62,037 nt of DNA from NCBI GenBank assembly GCA_038210495.1, contig JBBQWR010000035.1, positions 1 through 62,037 on the forward strand. Reading direction: 5' to 3'. The DNA comes from JBBQWR01 sp038210495. Its GTDB lineage: Bacteria > Planctomycetota > Planctomycetia > Pirellulales > DATAWG01. A model generated the notes under the pieces. The model did not search any database and was not told the origin of the DNA. It worked only from the letters and a program-made list of their open reading frames with translations. The translations under genes were made by a program, and so were the position numbers. Shown here one piece after another: positions 19,342-29,111 of this stretch (its first letter is position 1; every line of letters begins with the position of its first letter).

Positions 19342-20235
19342 GTGAGCTCATCCAACCCGTTGTTCAGCTCGGCCGCCGATCCATCCTCGCCGATCGCCAC
19401 GATCAGCCCGCCAGCCCGGGGCCGCTCGAATAGGCTGATCGCGATCGTCGCCGGTTCGATTTTGATTGTCGCCGCGGGGTTCGGCATTTGGCGTCTGATG
19501 CGATCCGGCGGTTCTGCAATTGACGACGCGCCGGTGACGCTGACTCGCGACCCCGATCCGCCCATCGTGCCGCCACCGGCCAGCGACGTGGTTCGGTCGG
19601 CCGGACTTGGCGAGTTGTTGCCCGCGGGAATGAGTCTGGAAAAAAGCTTGGAGGCGATCGCTCGCAATGCTTCGAAGATCGCCGACGTCGATGATGCCGG
19701 ACTCGCTCTCAACACCCGGGCCAAGCGGTGGGAGATTCGCTTTCCCAGCGGCAACACGGTCGATCTATACGGCCGGCAGTTGGACGCCCTGCAAGTCGAA
19801 TTGGGACTCGTCGGCGGCGGCGAGACGATCGGCTATGTGTCGAAGTTCACCGAAAAAAAACCGGAGCGTCGCGAAGGCCGCGCGGCCGACGAGGATCGCG
19901 TATACATGACCTGGCGAGCGGGTCCGATGCGCGACTTGGACGCGGCGCTTCTGGCGAAGGCGGAGGTTTCGGTCGGCGATCGCGTGATTGCCCAGTTCTA
20001 TCCGCCCGATGTCGAAAAGCAGCTAGCCGAACTAGAACTGAAATACGCCGAAAAGCACGAACTCGACGATATTCGCCGCACGGTGTTCAACCTGCGGCAG
20101 ACCGACAAGTCGTATGAATTCGTCGTGGTCGAGCAAGAGTATCTATCCGGCGAAATCAAAACGACGGACAAGAAGCGCGCCGCCAAAGGCAAGCCGGATG
20201 ACAAAGCTCAAGCGGCGCCGGCGGAAAAGAAGTGA
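19342..20235 (+). CDS. Single-pass membrane protein of unknown function
   Basis: 297 residues. A short hydrophilic N-terminus is followed by one helix (LIAIVAGSILIVAAGFGIWRL, about 31-51) and a soluble part, about 220 residues, with no motif I recognise. The tail is lysine- and alanine-rich low complexity. It would be cytoplasm-in, periplasm-out. The start is uncertain: GTG 19342 is used, and TTG 19327 is also in frame; neither has a clear ribosome-binding site. It lies between the cyclase-like and propeller genes and is probably part of the same functional group. Confidence 0.6.
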   Translation: MSSSNPLFSSAADPSSPIATISPPARGRSNRLIAIVAGSILIVAAGFGIWRLMRSGGSAIDDAPVTLTRDPDPPIVPPPASDVVRSAGLGELLPAGMSLEKSLEAIARNASKIADVDDAGLALNTRAKRWEIRFPSGNTVDLYGRQLDALQVELGLVGGGETIGYVSKFTEKKPERREGRAADEDRVYMTWRAGPMRDLDAALLAKAEVSVGDRVIAQFYPPDVEKQLAELELKYAEKHELDDIRRTVFNLRQTDKSYEFVVVEQEYLSGEIKTTDKKRAAKGKPDDKAQAAPAEKK

Positions 20236-20275
20236 GTTGCATTAGACATCGGGCTGGCTAACACCAGCGGCTCTG

Positions 20276-20314
20276 GGGTGCGCCGGGGCTGGAGGCGTCT
20301 CGCCGAAGCCCCGG
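20276..20314. repeat. Nested-hairpin repeat, copy e
   Basis: GGGGTGCGCCGGGGCTGGAG then GCGTCTCGCCGAAGCCCCGG, between two genes of the run. Confidence 0.8.
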
Positions 20315-20354
20315 AGCGGGTCATTAGATCTGTAAATGTAAGAGTTGAGACGAG

Positions 20355-23300
20355 ATGACCGCCGACGAATTTTTAAACCAACTCGAGAAACGGTCGCTGC
20401 TCCCAGCCGACGTATTGACCAGTTTGCGGCAGCAGCTCGGCAAGTCGCTGAAAATCCGCGAAGCCGATTCGATCGCCGAGTTGCTCGTTTCGAAAAAGCA
20501 TTTGACGCCGGCCCAGGTCGAGCAAATCCTCAAGCCGCCGCAGTCCGCCCCCCTGGACGACGACGATTTCGGTCTCGCGCCATTGGACGAGGAGCTCATG
20601 CTCGCCCCGCTGGACGACGCTCCGAAGAAATCGGCGCCGGCAAAACCGTCCCCGGTTGCCGCTTCAGCTCCCGCCACCAGGGCGGCGCCGAAATCGGCGA
20701 AGCCCGTGGCGGGCAAACCGACGGCCGCCAATCCTGCGGCGGCCAAGTCCGGACCGGCCGGCAAAACGGAGAAACCGGCGATGGGGGCGATGGCTTCGCC
20801 GCTGGACGATTTACTCAGCGGCGCTCTGGCGAACGAAGCGTTGGCCGGAGGCCCCAGCAGCCCTCTGCTCTCGCGCCGCCGGACCGCCAAGACCCCGCGA
20901 ATCGTCTGGATCGGCGGCGGCGCGGCCGCGATTTTGCTGATTGGAATTATTGCTCTGATCGTGCTGACTCGAAGCAACGGCGATCCGGAATGGAAGCTGG
21001 CCGAGAAGGATTATTCGGCCGGCGCCGACCAAGAGGCGATCTACAAGCTCGACGCCTTCGTCGAGCGTTTTCCGCGACATGCGCAAGCGCGCTTGGCGAC
21101 GGTCTATCGCGGCATGGCCGAGCTCCGAATGACGGCCGCCGGCGCGAAGGCCGACCCGGATCAGACGCTGGCCGTCGCCCAGCGAGTGTTGCCGCGGATT
21201 TCGACGCAGCCCGATTTTGGCAAGGTCCGCGACCACCTCGTCAAGATCTTGCCCGACCTGGCCGACGGCCTGGTGAAACGGGCTCGCGAGGCCGTCAAGG
21301 CGCCGATCGATCAGCGGCGCCACGCGACGCAACGGGCCGCCGAAGGGCTCGCGCTCGTCGAGGACTGGCGTTATATTCTCGACTCACAACGACCCTGGAA
21401 ACAACTTCAAACACTTCAAGATGAAGTCGCCGGCATGTCGCGAACCGTCAATCGCGACGCCGATCGTGACGCCGCTTCGACCGAGATTCGCGCCGCGATT
21501 GCGTCCGGAGAACTCTCCAAGGCAGTGGCAGTCCTCGATGCAATCTGTGAAAAATATCCGGATCTGCTCAGAGACGGCACGGCCGCGGCGATCGGCGAAG
21601 AACTGACCCAAGCGGCCGTGAAACTGGTGAAAGTCAGCGCCGAGCCGCACAAAGCGGAATCGAAGCCGCGCCCCTCGCCGATCTTGGCCACGATAACGTA
21701 CGCCGCCCGCTCAGCGCCCAAGGACGGCACGCCTCCAGCGAAGGCCGGCGCGGGCGACAGTTCCGCGTCGCCGGTCGGCCCGTCGGTCATCGCCGTCGTC
21801 GATCGCGGCGCCGCGTATTTTGTCAGTACGGCCGACGGCATGTTGCTCGGCCGGGTGTTCATTGGCCTGGAAAGCATCGCTCCGGTGGCGGTCGAACCCA
21901 CGGGCCGAGATTTCATCGTGCTAGACGCCGTCCATCGAGACCTATGCCGCGTGTCGGCGGATGGCGCCGCGCTGCGGTGGCGGCAACCGCTTAACGACGC
22001 AGTCCAGTCGCCGCCGCTCGTGGTGGGCAAGCAACTGATCGTGGCGACCCACGGCGGCCGGCTGATTCAACTCGATCTGGCGACTGGCGACATCGTCCGC
22101 ACGGCCCAGTTCCCGATCGCATTGCGGGCATCGCCGGTGGCGTCGGCCGACGGCGCGACACTGTATTTGACCGCCGATCGCGATGCTCTTTTCACGGTCT
22201 CGATGAAAACGTTCGGCGTCACCGGCGCGCTCTATCTCGGTCATGCGCCGGGGGCAATCTCACTGCCACCAGTTCTGTTTGATAAATATCTCGTGCTCGC
22301 GGATTCCCGCGATTGGGACCACGGCACGTTGCGCGTCATCGGACCTCTCGGCTCCGGGACGGTTTTAAAACAGGTTCAGCAAATAGTAATCAGCGGGCGA
22401 ATCAGCACACCGACAGCGGCGATCGGCCAGCGCCTGTTCGTCGTCACGGATGGAAGCGGTGTTAATCTTTTTGAATTGTCCAAGCAATCGTCGACTCCGC
22501 TGAGCGAAGTGGGTGGATTCCGAGATCGCGCCGGTTTGCACATGCCGACTTATGTTTCCGTCGCGCCGGATGGATTTTGGTTAGCCGGCGCGACTTTTTC
22601 TCATTTTCCGATCGAGACCGCTTTCAAATTGGCCAAGCCCGATATTGCTTACAGCGCGGGCCGCGGGGCGTCATTCGCACCTATTAAAATCGCAAATAAG
22701 ATCATTCTCGGTTCAATTTGTCCTTTCGTGGCTGGTGTATTGTTGGACTGCGGCGACCCGAAACCACAGGGTCCGACTTTTTGGCGACTTTCGCTCGGCG
22801 CTCCCCTGGCGGCTTTGCCTATTATCAGCGCCGACGGACAAACTTTGTCTCTAACGCATAGTTTGGCGGGCCCTTTTCAGCGTGAAGCAAAATCGGGTGA
22901 GACATCGAAGGTAGTGAACGGCCCTGCTCTGGCAATTGATGCGGAAGGATTCGCCGACGACTACGGTGATGCCGTTGAGGCTTGGCGACAGGAGCCGACT
23001 GGCCAAAGTGCGTTGGTCAAGATCGTCCGCCAAAACGGAAAGACTCGTATCGGTCCGCGCTTGTGGACGGCGGGAAAAGACGGCGATCTGGCCCCCGACG
23101 CGTGGGCGCAAAATGTCGTGCCGCCGGCAGTCGCGGTCGGCAAAAATCTGCTGCTTGCGACCGAGTCCGGCCAACTCCATCTGATCGGCCACGAGCCCGA
23201 GCAGGACTTGGCGTTCCAGTTGCACGTCACCCCTGGTAGTCCGCTCGATTGGCGACAGCCCGGCGTCGTGCCCGACAAAACCGAGTTCATCATGGCGGAC

Positions 23301-23828
23301 GGGCCGACGCGACTGATCCGCCTTGGAATTAAGCAGGCGGACCAACCTAAGTTGGAAGTCTTGGCCGAATTGCCGCTCGCCTCGCCGATAGTCTCCCCGA
23401 TCGCGATCAACGGCGACCATGCGCTCGCGACCGACGCCAGAGAGCAGCTTGTCGCATTCGGGTTGACCGATCTAAAGCCCGCGAAAACTTGGCCGCTCGG
23501 CGCTCCGGTCTCGTGGGGACCCATCACCGTCGGCCAGCAGACGCTTGTGGCCACCGACCGCGAAATCTTGTGCCTCGACGACAAGTTGGAGTTACTGTGG
23601 CGAAAGCCGTTGTCGGCTGGTCCACCTGTCGGTTCTGTCGCCACGCTCGGCAAGGACTTGATCTTCGCCTCGGCCGGTGGACGAATCTGGCGAGTCGACC
23701 GGCTGTCGGGCGAAGAGTTGGCCAAGCTCGAGATCGAACAACCGCTGGCCGGCGGGCCGCTGATCGTGGATAAAACCCTTGTCGTTGTCGGCGCGGATGG
23801 ATGTTTGCATTATGTCAAAATACCTTGA
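20355..23828 (+). CDS. Membrane-anchored PQQ-type beta-propeller protein
   Basis: 1157 residues. Residues 1-58 (MTADEFLNQLEKRSLLPADV... LTPAQVEQIL) resemble the small N-terminal domain of planctomycete kinase-like proteins, including the pseudokinase at 43203. A low-complexity Ala/Pro/Lys linker leads to one membrane helix (IVWIGGGAAAILLIGIIALIVL, about 180-202). The periplasmic part starts with a helical, TPR-like stretch, then many strand pairs of the type GKQLIVATHGGRLIQLDLATGDIV and GPLIVDKTLVVVGADGCLHYV, as in PQQ-binding-like quinoprotein propellers. There is no sign of a catalytic PQQ ligand set. A binding or sensory role is more likely than an enzyme. The gene lies in a same-strand run. 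Confidence 0.75.
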   Translation: MTADEFLNQLEKRSLLPADVLTSLRQQLGKSLKIREADSIAELLVSKKHLTPAQVEQILKPPQSAPLDDDDFGLAPLDEELMLAPLDDAPKKSAPAKPSPVAASAPATRAAPKSAKPVAGKPTAANPAAAKSGPAGKTEKPAMGAMASPLDDLLSGALANEALAGGPSSPLLSRRRTAKTPRIVWIGGGAAAILLIGIIALIVLTRSNGDPEWKLAEKDYSAGADQEAIYKLDAFVERFPRHAQARLATVYRGMAELRMTAAGAKADPDQTLAVAQRVLPRISTQPDFGKVRDHLVKILPDLADGLVKRAREAVKAPIDQRRHATQRAAEGLALVEDWRYILDSQRPWKQLQTLQDEVAGMSRTVNRDADRDAASTEIRAAIASGELSKAVAVLDAICEKYPDLLRDGTAAAIGEELTQAAVKLVKVSAEPHKAESKPRPSPILATITYAARSAPKDGTPPAKAGAGDSSASPVGPSVIAVVDRGAAYFVSTADGMLLGRVFIGLESIAPVAVEPTGRDFIVLDAVHRDLCRVSADGAALRWRQPLNDAVQSPPLVVGKQLIVATHGGRLIQLDLATGDIVRTAQFPIALRASPVASADGATLYLTADRDALFTVSMKTFGVTGALYLGHAPGAISLPPVLFDKYLVLADSRDWDHGTLRVIGPLGSGTVLKQVQQIVISGRISTPTAAIGQRLFVVTDGSGVNLFELSKQSSTPLSEVGGFRDRAGLHMPTYVSVAPDGFWLAGATFSHFPIETAFKLAKPDIAYSAGRGASFAPIKIANKIILGSICPFVAGVLLDCGDPKPQGPTFWRLSLGAPLAALPIISADGQTLSLTHSLAGPFQREAKSGETSKVVNGPALAIDAEGFADDYGDAVEAWRQEPTGQSALVKIVRQNGKTRIGPRLWTAGKDGDLAPDAWAQNVVPPAVAVGKNLLLATESGQLHLIGHEPEQDLAFQLHVTPGSPLDWRQPGVVPDKTEFIMADGPTRLIRLGIKQADQPKLEVLAELPLASPIVSPIAINGDHALATDAREQLVAFGLTDLKPAKTWPLGAPVSWGPITVGQQTLVATDREILCLDDKLELLWRKPLSAGPPVGSVATLGKDLIFASAGGRIWRVDRLSGEELAKLEIEQPLAGGPLIVDKTLVVVGADGCLHYVKIP

Positions 23829-23845
23829 AATTTTCGGATGCTCGC

Positions 23846-23949
23846 CGGGTGCCCGGGGCTGGAGGCGTACTCGCCGAAGCTCCGGAGGGTGGCGTCAACC
23901 TCGAGCGCAGGCTCCCGGGGCTTCGCTGCGGTCCAGCCCCGGCCACCCG
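23846..23949. repeat. Nested-hairpin repeat, tandem inverted copy f
   Basis: One copy at 23846-23886 is followed by a second, inverted half-copy at 23911-23949 (CCCGGGGCTTCG then GGTCCAGCCCCGGCCACCC). It fills the gap between the propeller gene and the next start. Confidence 0.75.
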
Positions 23950-24009
23950 AGCGTCTTCGGTTCAGCATCGCTCAAGCTCAGCAATCGCCTAACTCGTTAC
24001 AGCTTCGCC

Positions 24010-26277
24010 ATGGCGCTGGCCGCGATGCTCCTGCCGTCGTTCGCATCGCTGGCGACCGCCGACGACGCCGCGATCTATCTCGGCGAGCCCTATGACACGA
24101 TCAAGCTCGACGAGGCCAATCGCAGCGCGCTCATCAAGGTCCAGCCGCTCGATTTGCCGGATCGCATCGTGCCCACCAAGCCCAAGCCGGGCGAGGAGCT
24201 TGACGTGCATTTGCTCGACCGGCCGCGGAAGACGTTTCGCGTTTCCTGGGACCACATCGTCGAGGTCAAACTGTTCGAGCGGATGGTGCTCGACGAGGCG
24301 GAGCAGCTTGTCGAGAACAAGAAGCTCGACGACGCCTATTCGTATTATGAGTTCCTGAGTCGCCGCTATCCAAAAATGCCGGAGCTGCAGGCTTCGTATC
24401 AAAAATATCTGATGGCCGGCGCCAAAGAGGCGTTCAAGCAAGACCGCGGCGAAGAGGCGCTCGCCCTGCTCTGGGACCTGCACGCGCGAAACCCGGAGTT
24501 CAAGGGCGCCGCGCCCGCGATTCTTCGCATCGCCGATCGATTGATCGACAAGCAGTTCAAGCAAGCCGACTACGCGGCCGCGCGGCAGTTGCTCGCCCGT
24601 GTCGCGGCGACGATGAAAGATGCCGCCGACCCGCTCTCGAAAACTTGGGTAGAGCGTCTTTCGGCAAAAGCCGCCGAACTGCTGGCCGAGGCGAGCAGGG
24701 CGTTCGCCGCCAAGCAATTCGCCGCCGCCAGCAGTGCTTGCCGGCAGGCGATGGCCGCTTTGCCGGCCGTCGTCGGGGCGGCGGAACTTTCCGCTAAATT
24801 ACGCTCCAAATACTTAATCGTCGAAGTCGGCGTGGTGGAGATCGCGGCGCCGATCTCCGGGGCGAACGACCGTAATTCCTGGTCGAGTCGCCGGATCGCG
24901 CCGCTCTACTCGCAATCGTTCGCGCAGCTCGCGAAAATCGACGCCGGGCAAGCCGAGTATACGACTCCGCTGCTCAAGATCGATCGCGGCGGCGACGGCA
25001 AGATTTCTCTCGCGATCGACGGCGACAAGTCGAAACAGACGGCCGGCCCGCCAGTGACGGTGTACGACCTGGCGGCCCAATTGTCAGCGCAGGCCACCGC
25101 CACCAGTTCGCTCTATCGACCTTATTGGGCGGATGTTTTCGCCGGCGTGTCGATCGACGATCGCGGCGCCGCGCAGCTTCAATTGAAACACCCGTTGGCC
25201 CGACTCGAACCTTGGCTTGATGTTCCCACGATCGACGTCACCGGCGCCTCGGGCCGCCCGTATCGCCGGGGGCCCACCGCCGATAAAGCAGACAAGGACA
25301 TCCACTGGGTCGAGGCCGCCGAGAGCGCCGACTCCGCCGCTCCTCGGGAAATCGTCGAGCGAACCTTCCCCGATCGAGCGGCCGCGATCGCCGCGCTTCG
25401 TCGCGTCGACGTCGCGATCGTCGATCGCGTCGATCCGCTCGAAATCGCCGAGCTTGCGCAGGACGCCAGTCTCGCGGTCGAGGCCTACGCCACCGAGCGA
25501 ATCGACTTGCTCGTGCCCAATCTGCGGCGAGCGCCGATGAACAATCTTTCGTTCCGCCGCGCCCTGGTCCATGCGATCGATCGGACCGGCATCGTCCGGC
25601 AGAATTTGACTCGGGGCAAGGCTAGCAGCGGATTCACCGCGATCGATCGATTGTTCGCCGGCCGCGCGCCTGAGCGGAATGGCGACGCGGAGGCCGCCGC
25701 CGCGATGCGATATGATCCCACGGTCGCCAATCTCATGAGCCACTATGCCCTCGCGGAAATGCGAATCGCCGCCGGCCCCGGCGACGGCTCCGCCAAACCG
25801 CCGGCCGACACGATCGTGCTGGCCCATCCGGCCGATTCCACCGCCCGGCTTATCTGCCAGGCGATCCGCCGTCAACTGAAGGCGGCCGGCGTCCAAGCCC
25901 GGCTGCAGGAATATACGCCGGACCAAAGGACCGACTTGGCGGAGAAAGTCGATCTCATGTACGTCGAGTGGCGGCCCTGGGAGCCGCTCGAAGAATTGTC
26001 GTCGTTGTTGGGCGCCGACGGGCTCGCCGGTTCGACCAGCGGCCCGGTCGCGCGCATGATCCGCGAGGCCGCGACCGCGCCGACATCGCAGGCGGCGGCG
26101 CAGGCCGCGGGCCAACTCGACCAGACCATTCGCGACGAGGCGCTGCTGATCCCTCTGTGGAAATTAAACGAGTCGATCGCCTACCGCCGCGGACTGCAGG
26201 GCATCGGCGACCGGCCGGTCACGCTTTACCAAAATGTCGAGCGTTGGCGCAGTTCAGACATGGAGCCCGCGAAATGA
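24010..26277 (+). CDS. Solute-binding-protein-like (SBP family 5) exported protein with a helical N-terminus
   Basis: 755 residues. A short signal-like segment (MALAAMLLPSFASLATA) precedes a mature N-terminal part with helical, TPR-like spacing (DEAEQLVENKKLDDAYSYYEFLSRRYPKM). The C-terminal half has SFRRALVHAIDRTGIVRQNL, the DppA/OppA-type binding-protein motif, and ends with LLIPLWKLNESIAYRRGLQG. No transporter permease or ATPase sits nearby. The ATG at 24010 is the first in frame after the repeat DNA and has no good ribosome-binding site. The stop overlaps the next ATG by ATGA (26274-26277), so coupling is likely. Confidence 0.72.
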   Translation: MALAAMLLPSFASLATADDAAIYLGEPYDTIKLDEANRSALIKVQPLDLPDRIVPTKPKPGEELDVHLLDRPRKTFRVSWDHIVEVKLFERMVLDEAEQLVENKKLDDAYSYYEFLSRRYPKMPELQASYQKYLMAGAKEAFKQDRGEEALALLWDLHARNPEFKGAAPAILRIADRLIDKQFKQADYAAARQLLARVAATMKDAADPLSKTWVERLSAKAAELLAEASRAFAAKQFAAASSACRQAMAALPAVVGAAELSAKLRSKYLIVEVGVVEIAAPISGANDRNSWSSRRIAPLYSQSFAQLAKIDAGQAEYTTPLLKIDRGGDGKISLAIDGDKSKQTAGPPVTVYDLAAQLSAQATATSSLYRPYWADVFAGVSIDDRGAAQLQLKHPLARLEPWLDVPTIDVTGASGRPYRRGPTADKADKDIHWVEAAESADSAAPREIVERTFPDRAAAIAALRRVDVAIVDRVDPLEIAELAQDASLAVEAYATERIDLLVPNLRRAPMNNLSFRRALVHAIDRTGIVRQNLTRGKASSGFTAIDRLFAGRAPERNGDAEAAAAMRYDPTVANLMSHYALAEMRIAAGPGDGSAKPPADTIVLAHPADSTARLICQAIRRQLKAAGVQARLQEYTPDQRTDLAEKVDLMYVEWRPWEPLEELSSLLGADGLAGSTSGPVARMIREAATAPTSQAAAQAAGQLDQTIRDEALLIPLWKLNESIAYRRGLQGIGDRPVTLYQNVERWRSSDMEPAK

Positions 26278-27755
26278 TCGACAGGTTTTGGCGTGGTTGC
26301 ATGTGTCTCGCGTTGTTGATGAGCCTGGCGCAAATCGGGCCGGGCGCGGCTCGCGCTGCCGATGGCGACTCGAAACCGGCGGCGGCCACGACGGATAGCG
26401 CAATCAGTTGGGATCTTTCCCCCTATCGAACGCTCGTCCTCGTGCGTTTCGATTCATCGGCCCAGTGGAGCACGGCGCGCCGAACTCAACTGCTGGTCGA
26501 TCTTCGCGAACGGGTAAGAACGACGATCGGCGGCGTGTGGAAATACAAAATCGTCGAAGCCCCGGCCGACCTCCGCTGGGACCACGCGGCCGACCTCGAT
26601 AAAATCACGTTCGATGCGATTTTTTCCGCCGCTTCCGATCGGCGCCCAAGCGACCTCGATAAAGTTCTGCTGCTCGGTTTAGCCGCGTCCTCACTCGGCG
26701 GCGACAGCCGCGGCATCTTGGTTAGAGAGCTCGATGTGCGAACTCAGCTTTGGAGTCCGCCGATTCCCGTCGATACGTCGGCTGGCGGCGACATAAGCGT
26801 CGATTGTGCACGCGCCCTTTGGTCGGCGTTTCGTCCGCTGGTCCGGATCGACGAAGTCACGGGGAGTGACGCGACCGCGCGCATTCGCGGCGGTGGTTTG
26901 CCTCTCGCCGATCGGTCTTTGGAATTACTGCGTCCGGGCGCAATGCTCCAGCCGATCGTCCGTCACTTCGACGCGGACGGCCGGACCGCCAAGAATGGCG
27001 TGTTCCCGATCGCGTGGACGATGCTGCGCGTTAGCCAAGTTGACGGCGCCACGGCCAAGGGCCTGTTGCACGCGGCTGCGACGCAACCTTTGGCGATTCA
27101 ATGGGACGGCCGCACCGAGTATCTGGCCCTGGCCGTCTCGGCTCGACCGGGCCATAGCACGGAGTTGACGGTTCGCGCCCGTGGACCGGGCGGTCAGCCG
27201 CTCGAAGACGTGGAAGCCCTGCTGCTCGGTCCTAGAGACAAAGCGTTTCACGCCGTCGGCCGAACCGATGGACGCGGGGTCGTCGCAATCGAGTCGGATC
27301 ACCTAGAGCTTGACATTGTTTGTCTTCGCTCCGGGGACGATCCGCTCGCGCAGATTCCGCTCGTTCCGGGTCTAGAACCCGCCGCCACCGTGCAGGTCGA
27401 AGACAACGGCCGGCGTTTCGAGACGGGGGATTATATCGCTCATCTGCGAGCCGGGCTCATCGACTTGGTCGCGCAGCAATCGGTGCTGAAATCGCGATTT
27501 CGCCGGCAATTCACCAGCGGCAAGATCGCGCAAGCCAAAGCGACCCTGGCCGCCCTCAAATCGCTAAAAACCTCCGAAGCATTCTTGCAAGCGATCGAGA
27601 CCCGTCGCGGCCAGTTCAAGTCGCTGACCGCCGATAAATTAGCCGCCGCCTGGCTCGAAGCGCAGCTCGCCGAAATCAAGACCCTGGCGCCAAAGTTCCT
27701 AATCGACGCCGCCGCGATCGAGCGCTTGGATGATGTGCTGGCGAAATCCAACTAG
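26274..27755 (+). CDS. Exported protein of unknown function
   Basis: 493 residues. A signal peptide (MIDRFWRGCMCLALLMSLAQIGPGAARAA) has a cysteine near the cleavage region but no clear lipobox. The N-terminal half includes regularly spaced strands (YRTLVLVRFDSSAQWSTARRTQLLVDLRERV). The middle section (ELTVRARGPGGQPLEDVEALLLGPRDKAFHAVGRTDGRG) looks like a beta-sandwich of the carboxypeptidase-regulatory or CarbopepD type. The C-terminal 90 residues are helical. The start overlaps the solute-binding-like gene, and the two may act together. No function is assigned. Confidence 0.72.
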   Translation: MIDRFWRGCMCLALLMSLAQIGPGAARAADGDSKPAAATTDSAISWDLSPYRTLVLVRFDSSAQWSTARRTQLLVDLRERVRTTIGGVWKYKIVEAPADLRWDHAADLDKITFDAIFSAASDRRPSDLDKVLLLGLAASSLGGDSRGILVRELDVRTQLWSPPIPVDTSAGGDISVDCARALWSAFRPLVRIDEVTGSDATARIRGGGLPLADRSLELLRPGAMLQPIVRHFDADGRTAKNGVFPIAWTMLRVSQVDGATAKGLLHAAATQPLAIQWDGRTEYLALAVSARPGHSTELTVRARGPGGQPLEDVEALLLGPRDKAFHAVGRTDGRGVVAIESDHLELDIVCLRSGDDPLAQIPLVPGLEPAATVQVEDNGRRFETGDYIAHLRAGLIDLVAQQSVLKSRFRRQFTSGKIAQAKATLAALKSLKTSEAFLQAIETRRGQFKSLTADKLAAAWLEAQLAEIKTLAPKFLIDAAAIERLDDVLAKSN

Positions 27756-27875
27756 CAGACTGTCCCCTCTCGCCCCGACTCCCACCGCGCCAATTGCCAA
27801 AATTGCGGCACGGGGGCTACGATGGCTTTTAACCGAAACAAAACGCCTCTCGCCAGCCTTCACCGAAAATTTCCT

Positions 27876-28928
27876 ATGCCCGACACTGCCGATCGACCCG
27901 TGCTCGCGCCCGTTAAGACCGAACGCTATTTTCCCTCCGACCATCAATGCACCACGGCCCAGCAGCATATCCTGCAAGAGCAGCGGCGATTCCCCGGGGC
28001 GTCCGGCGAATTTTCCTGGCTGCTCTCGGGAATTTGCCTCGCCACGAAAATCATTCAATCGAAAGTTCGTCAGGCGGGCTTGGTCGATATTCTCGGCGCC
28101 CAAGGGGATGTGAACGTGCAGGGCGAAGTCCAGCAGAAGCTGGACGTCTACGCCAATGAAATCCTGATGCAGTGTTTGGCCTCGCGGCAGAGTATCGGCG
28201 TTCTGGCCTCCGAGGAAAACGAGCATCCGCAGTTGGTGCCGCACGGCTCGCCCAATGCCAAATACGCGGTGATCTTCGACCCGTTGGACGGTTCGTCGAA
28301 TATCGACGTCGCGGTCAGCGTGGGCACGACGTTCTCGATCCTGATCCGCCCCGACGGAGCCGACCAGCGCGATGTGGCAAGCTGGGTCTTGCAACCCGGC
28401 GCTCGGCAGGTGGCGGCCGGCTATGTCGTTTATGGATCGTCGACGATGCTCGTCTATAGCGTCGGCAACGGCGTGCATGGCTTCACGCTCGATCCGGCGG
28501 TCGGCGCGTTCATGCTCTCGCACGAGAACATTCGGATGCCCGACCAGGGAATGTATTACTCGGTGAACGAAGCCAATCGCGACTCGTTTCCGCCGGCGTA
28601 TAGGGAGTATTTCGATCGCTTGCGCGGCGGCGCCTTGGGGCACAAATACGGTTCGCGATATATCGGCTCGATGGTGGCCGACGTGCATCGCACGCTGCTC
28701 AAAGGGGGCGTGTTCTTGTATCCGCCAACCGCCGATCATCCTCAGGGGAAACTACGGCTCTTGTACGAGGCGAACCCGATCGCATTTTTGGTCGAGCAGG
28801 CCGGCGGCATGGCGATCGATGGCCGGCGAAGGATTCTCGATATCCAGCCCGAGAGCATCCACCAGCGCACGCCCCTGGTGATTGGCGGACGAGTCGAGGT
28901 GGAAGATTTGCGAAAGCTCTTGAACTGA
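27876..28928 (+). CDS. fbp: Fructose-1,6-bisphosphatase class I
   Basis: 350 residues. Hydrolyses fructose 1,6-bisphosphate in gluconeogenesis. Visible are the metal-ligand segment ASEENEH, the class I signature IFDPLDGSSNIDVAVSVG, GVHGFTLDP, KYGSRYIGSMVADVHRTLLKGG and LYEANPIAFLVEQAGG. The length is normal. The start at 27876 (MPDTADRP) gives the usual N-terminus; 18 codons upstream are open but unconvincing. The 5' side is the end of the lineage-specific run; the gene is likely monocistronic. Confidence 0.95.
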   Translation: MPDTADRPVLAPVKTERYFPSDHQCTTAQQHILQEQRRFPGASGEFSWLLSGICLATKIIQSKVRQAGLVDILGAQGDVNVQGEVQQKLDVYANEILMQCLASRQSIGVLASEENEHPQLVPHGSPNAKYAVIFDPLDGSSNIDVAVSVGTTFSILIRPDGADQRDVASWVLQPGARQVAAGYVVYGSSTMLVYSVGNGVHGFTLDPAVGAFMLSHENIRMPDQGMYYSVNEANRDSFPPAYREYFDRLRGGALGHKYGSRYIGSMVADVHRTLLKGGVFLYPPTADHPQGKLRLLYEANPIAFLVEQAGGMAIDGRRRILDIQPESIHQRTPLVIGGRVEVEDLRKLLN

Positions 28929-29111
28929 CGTGGCACGGGCATCCTACCCGCGTGGCCCGACCACAAGCTGGAAGCGTGTGCCACGATAGATGCCTGCCAC
29001 GATGGAGCTTTGCAATAAACACCAAGCGCGAAGCGTTAGCGAGGAATTTGTCGGCGCCGTCTAGCTTTCCGCGCTGAACGCCGCGCTTGGTATGTTTTCA
29101 CGAGCCGCCGT
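28929..29111. repeat. Degenerate CACGGGC repeat and a 10-bp inverted repeat between fbp and the kinase gene
   Basis: 28931-28985 resembles the GTGGCACGGGC hairpin family (first copy 5863-5890). 29021-29030 ACCAAGCGCG has its exact complement at 29082-29091 (CGCGCTTGGT), 51 bases away. The two flanking genes converge here, so the segment could act as a bidirectional end; no T-run supports a classic terminator. Confidence 0.5.

Noticed and set aside
23779..24009. Long N-terminal extension of the solute-binding-like protein, overlapping the propeller gene
   Set aside because: The extra 77 residues are the repeat at 23846-23949 in translation and lack a signal peptide; the start at 24010 gives one.
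25968..26273. Upstream extension of the exported unknown at 26274
   Set aside because: It lies inside the preceding gene in another frame; the ATGA overlap at 26274 and the signal peptide fix the start.
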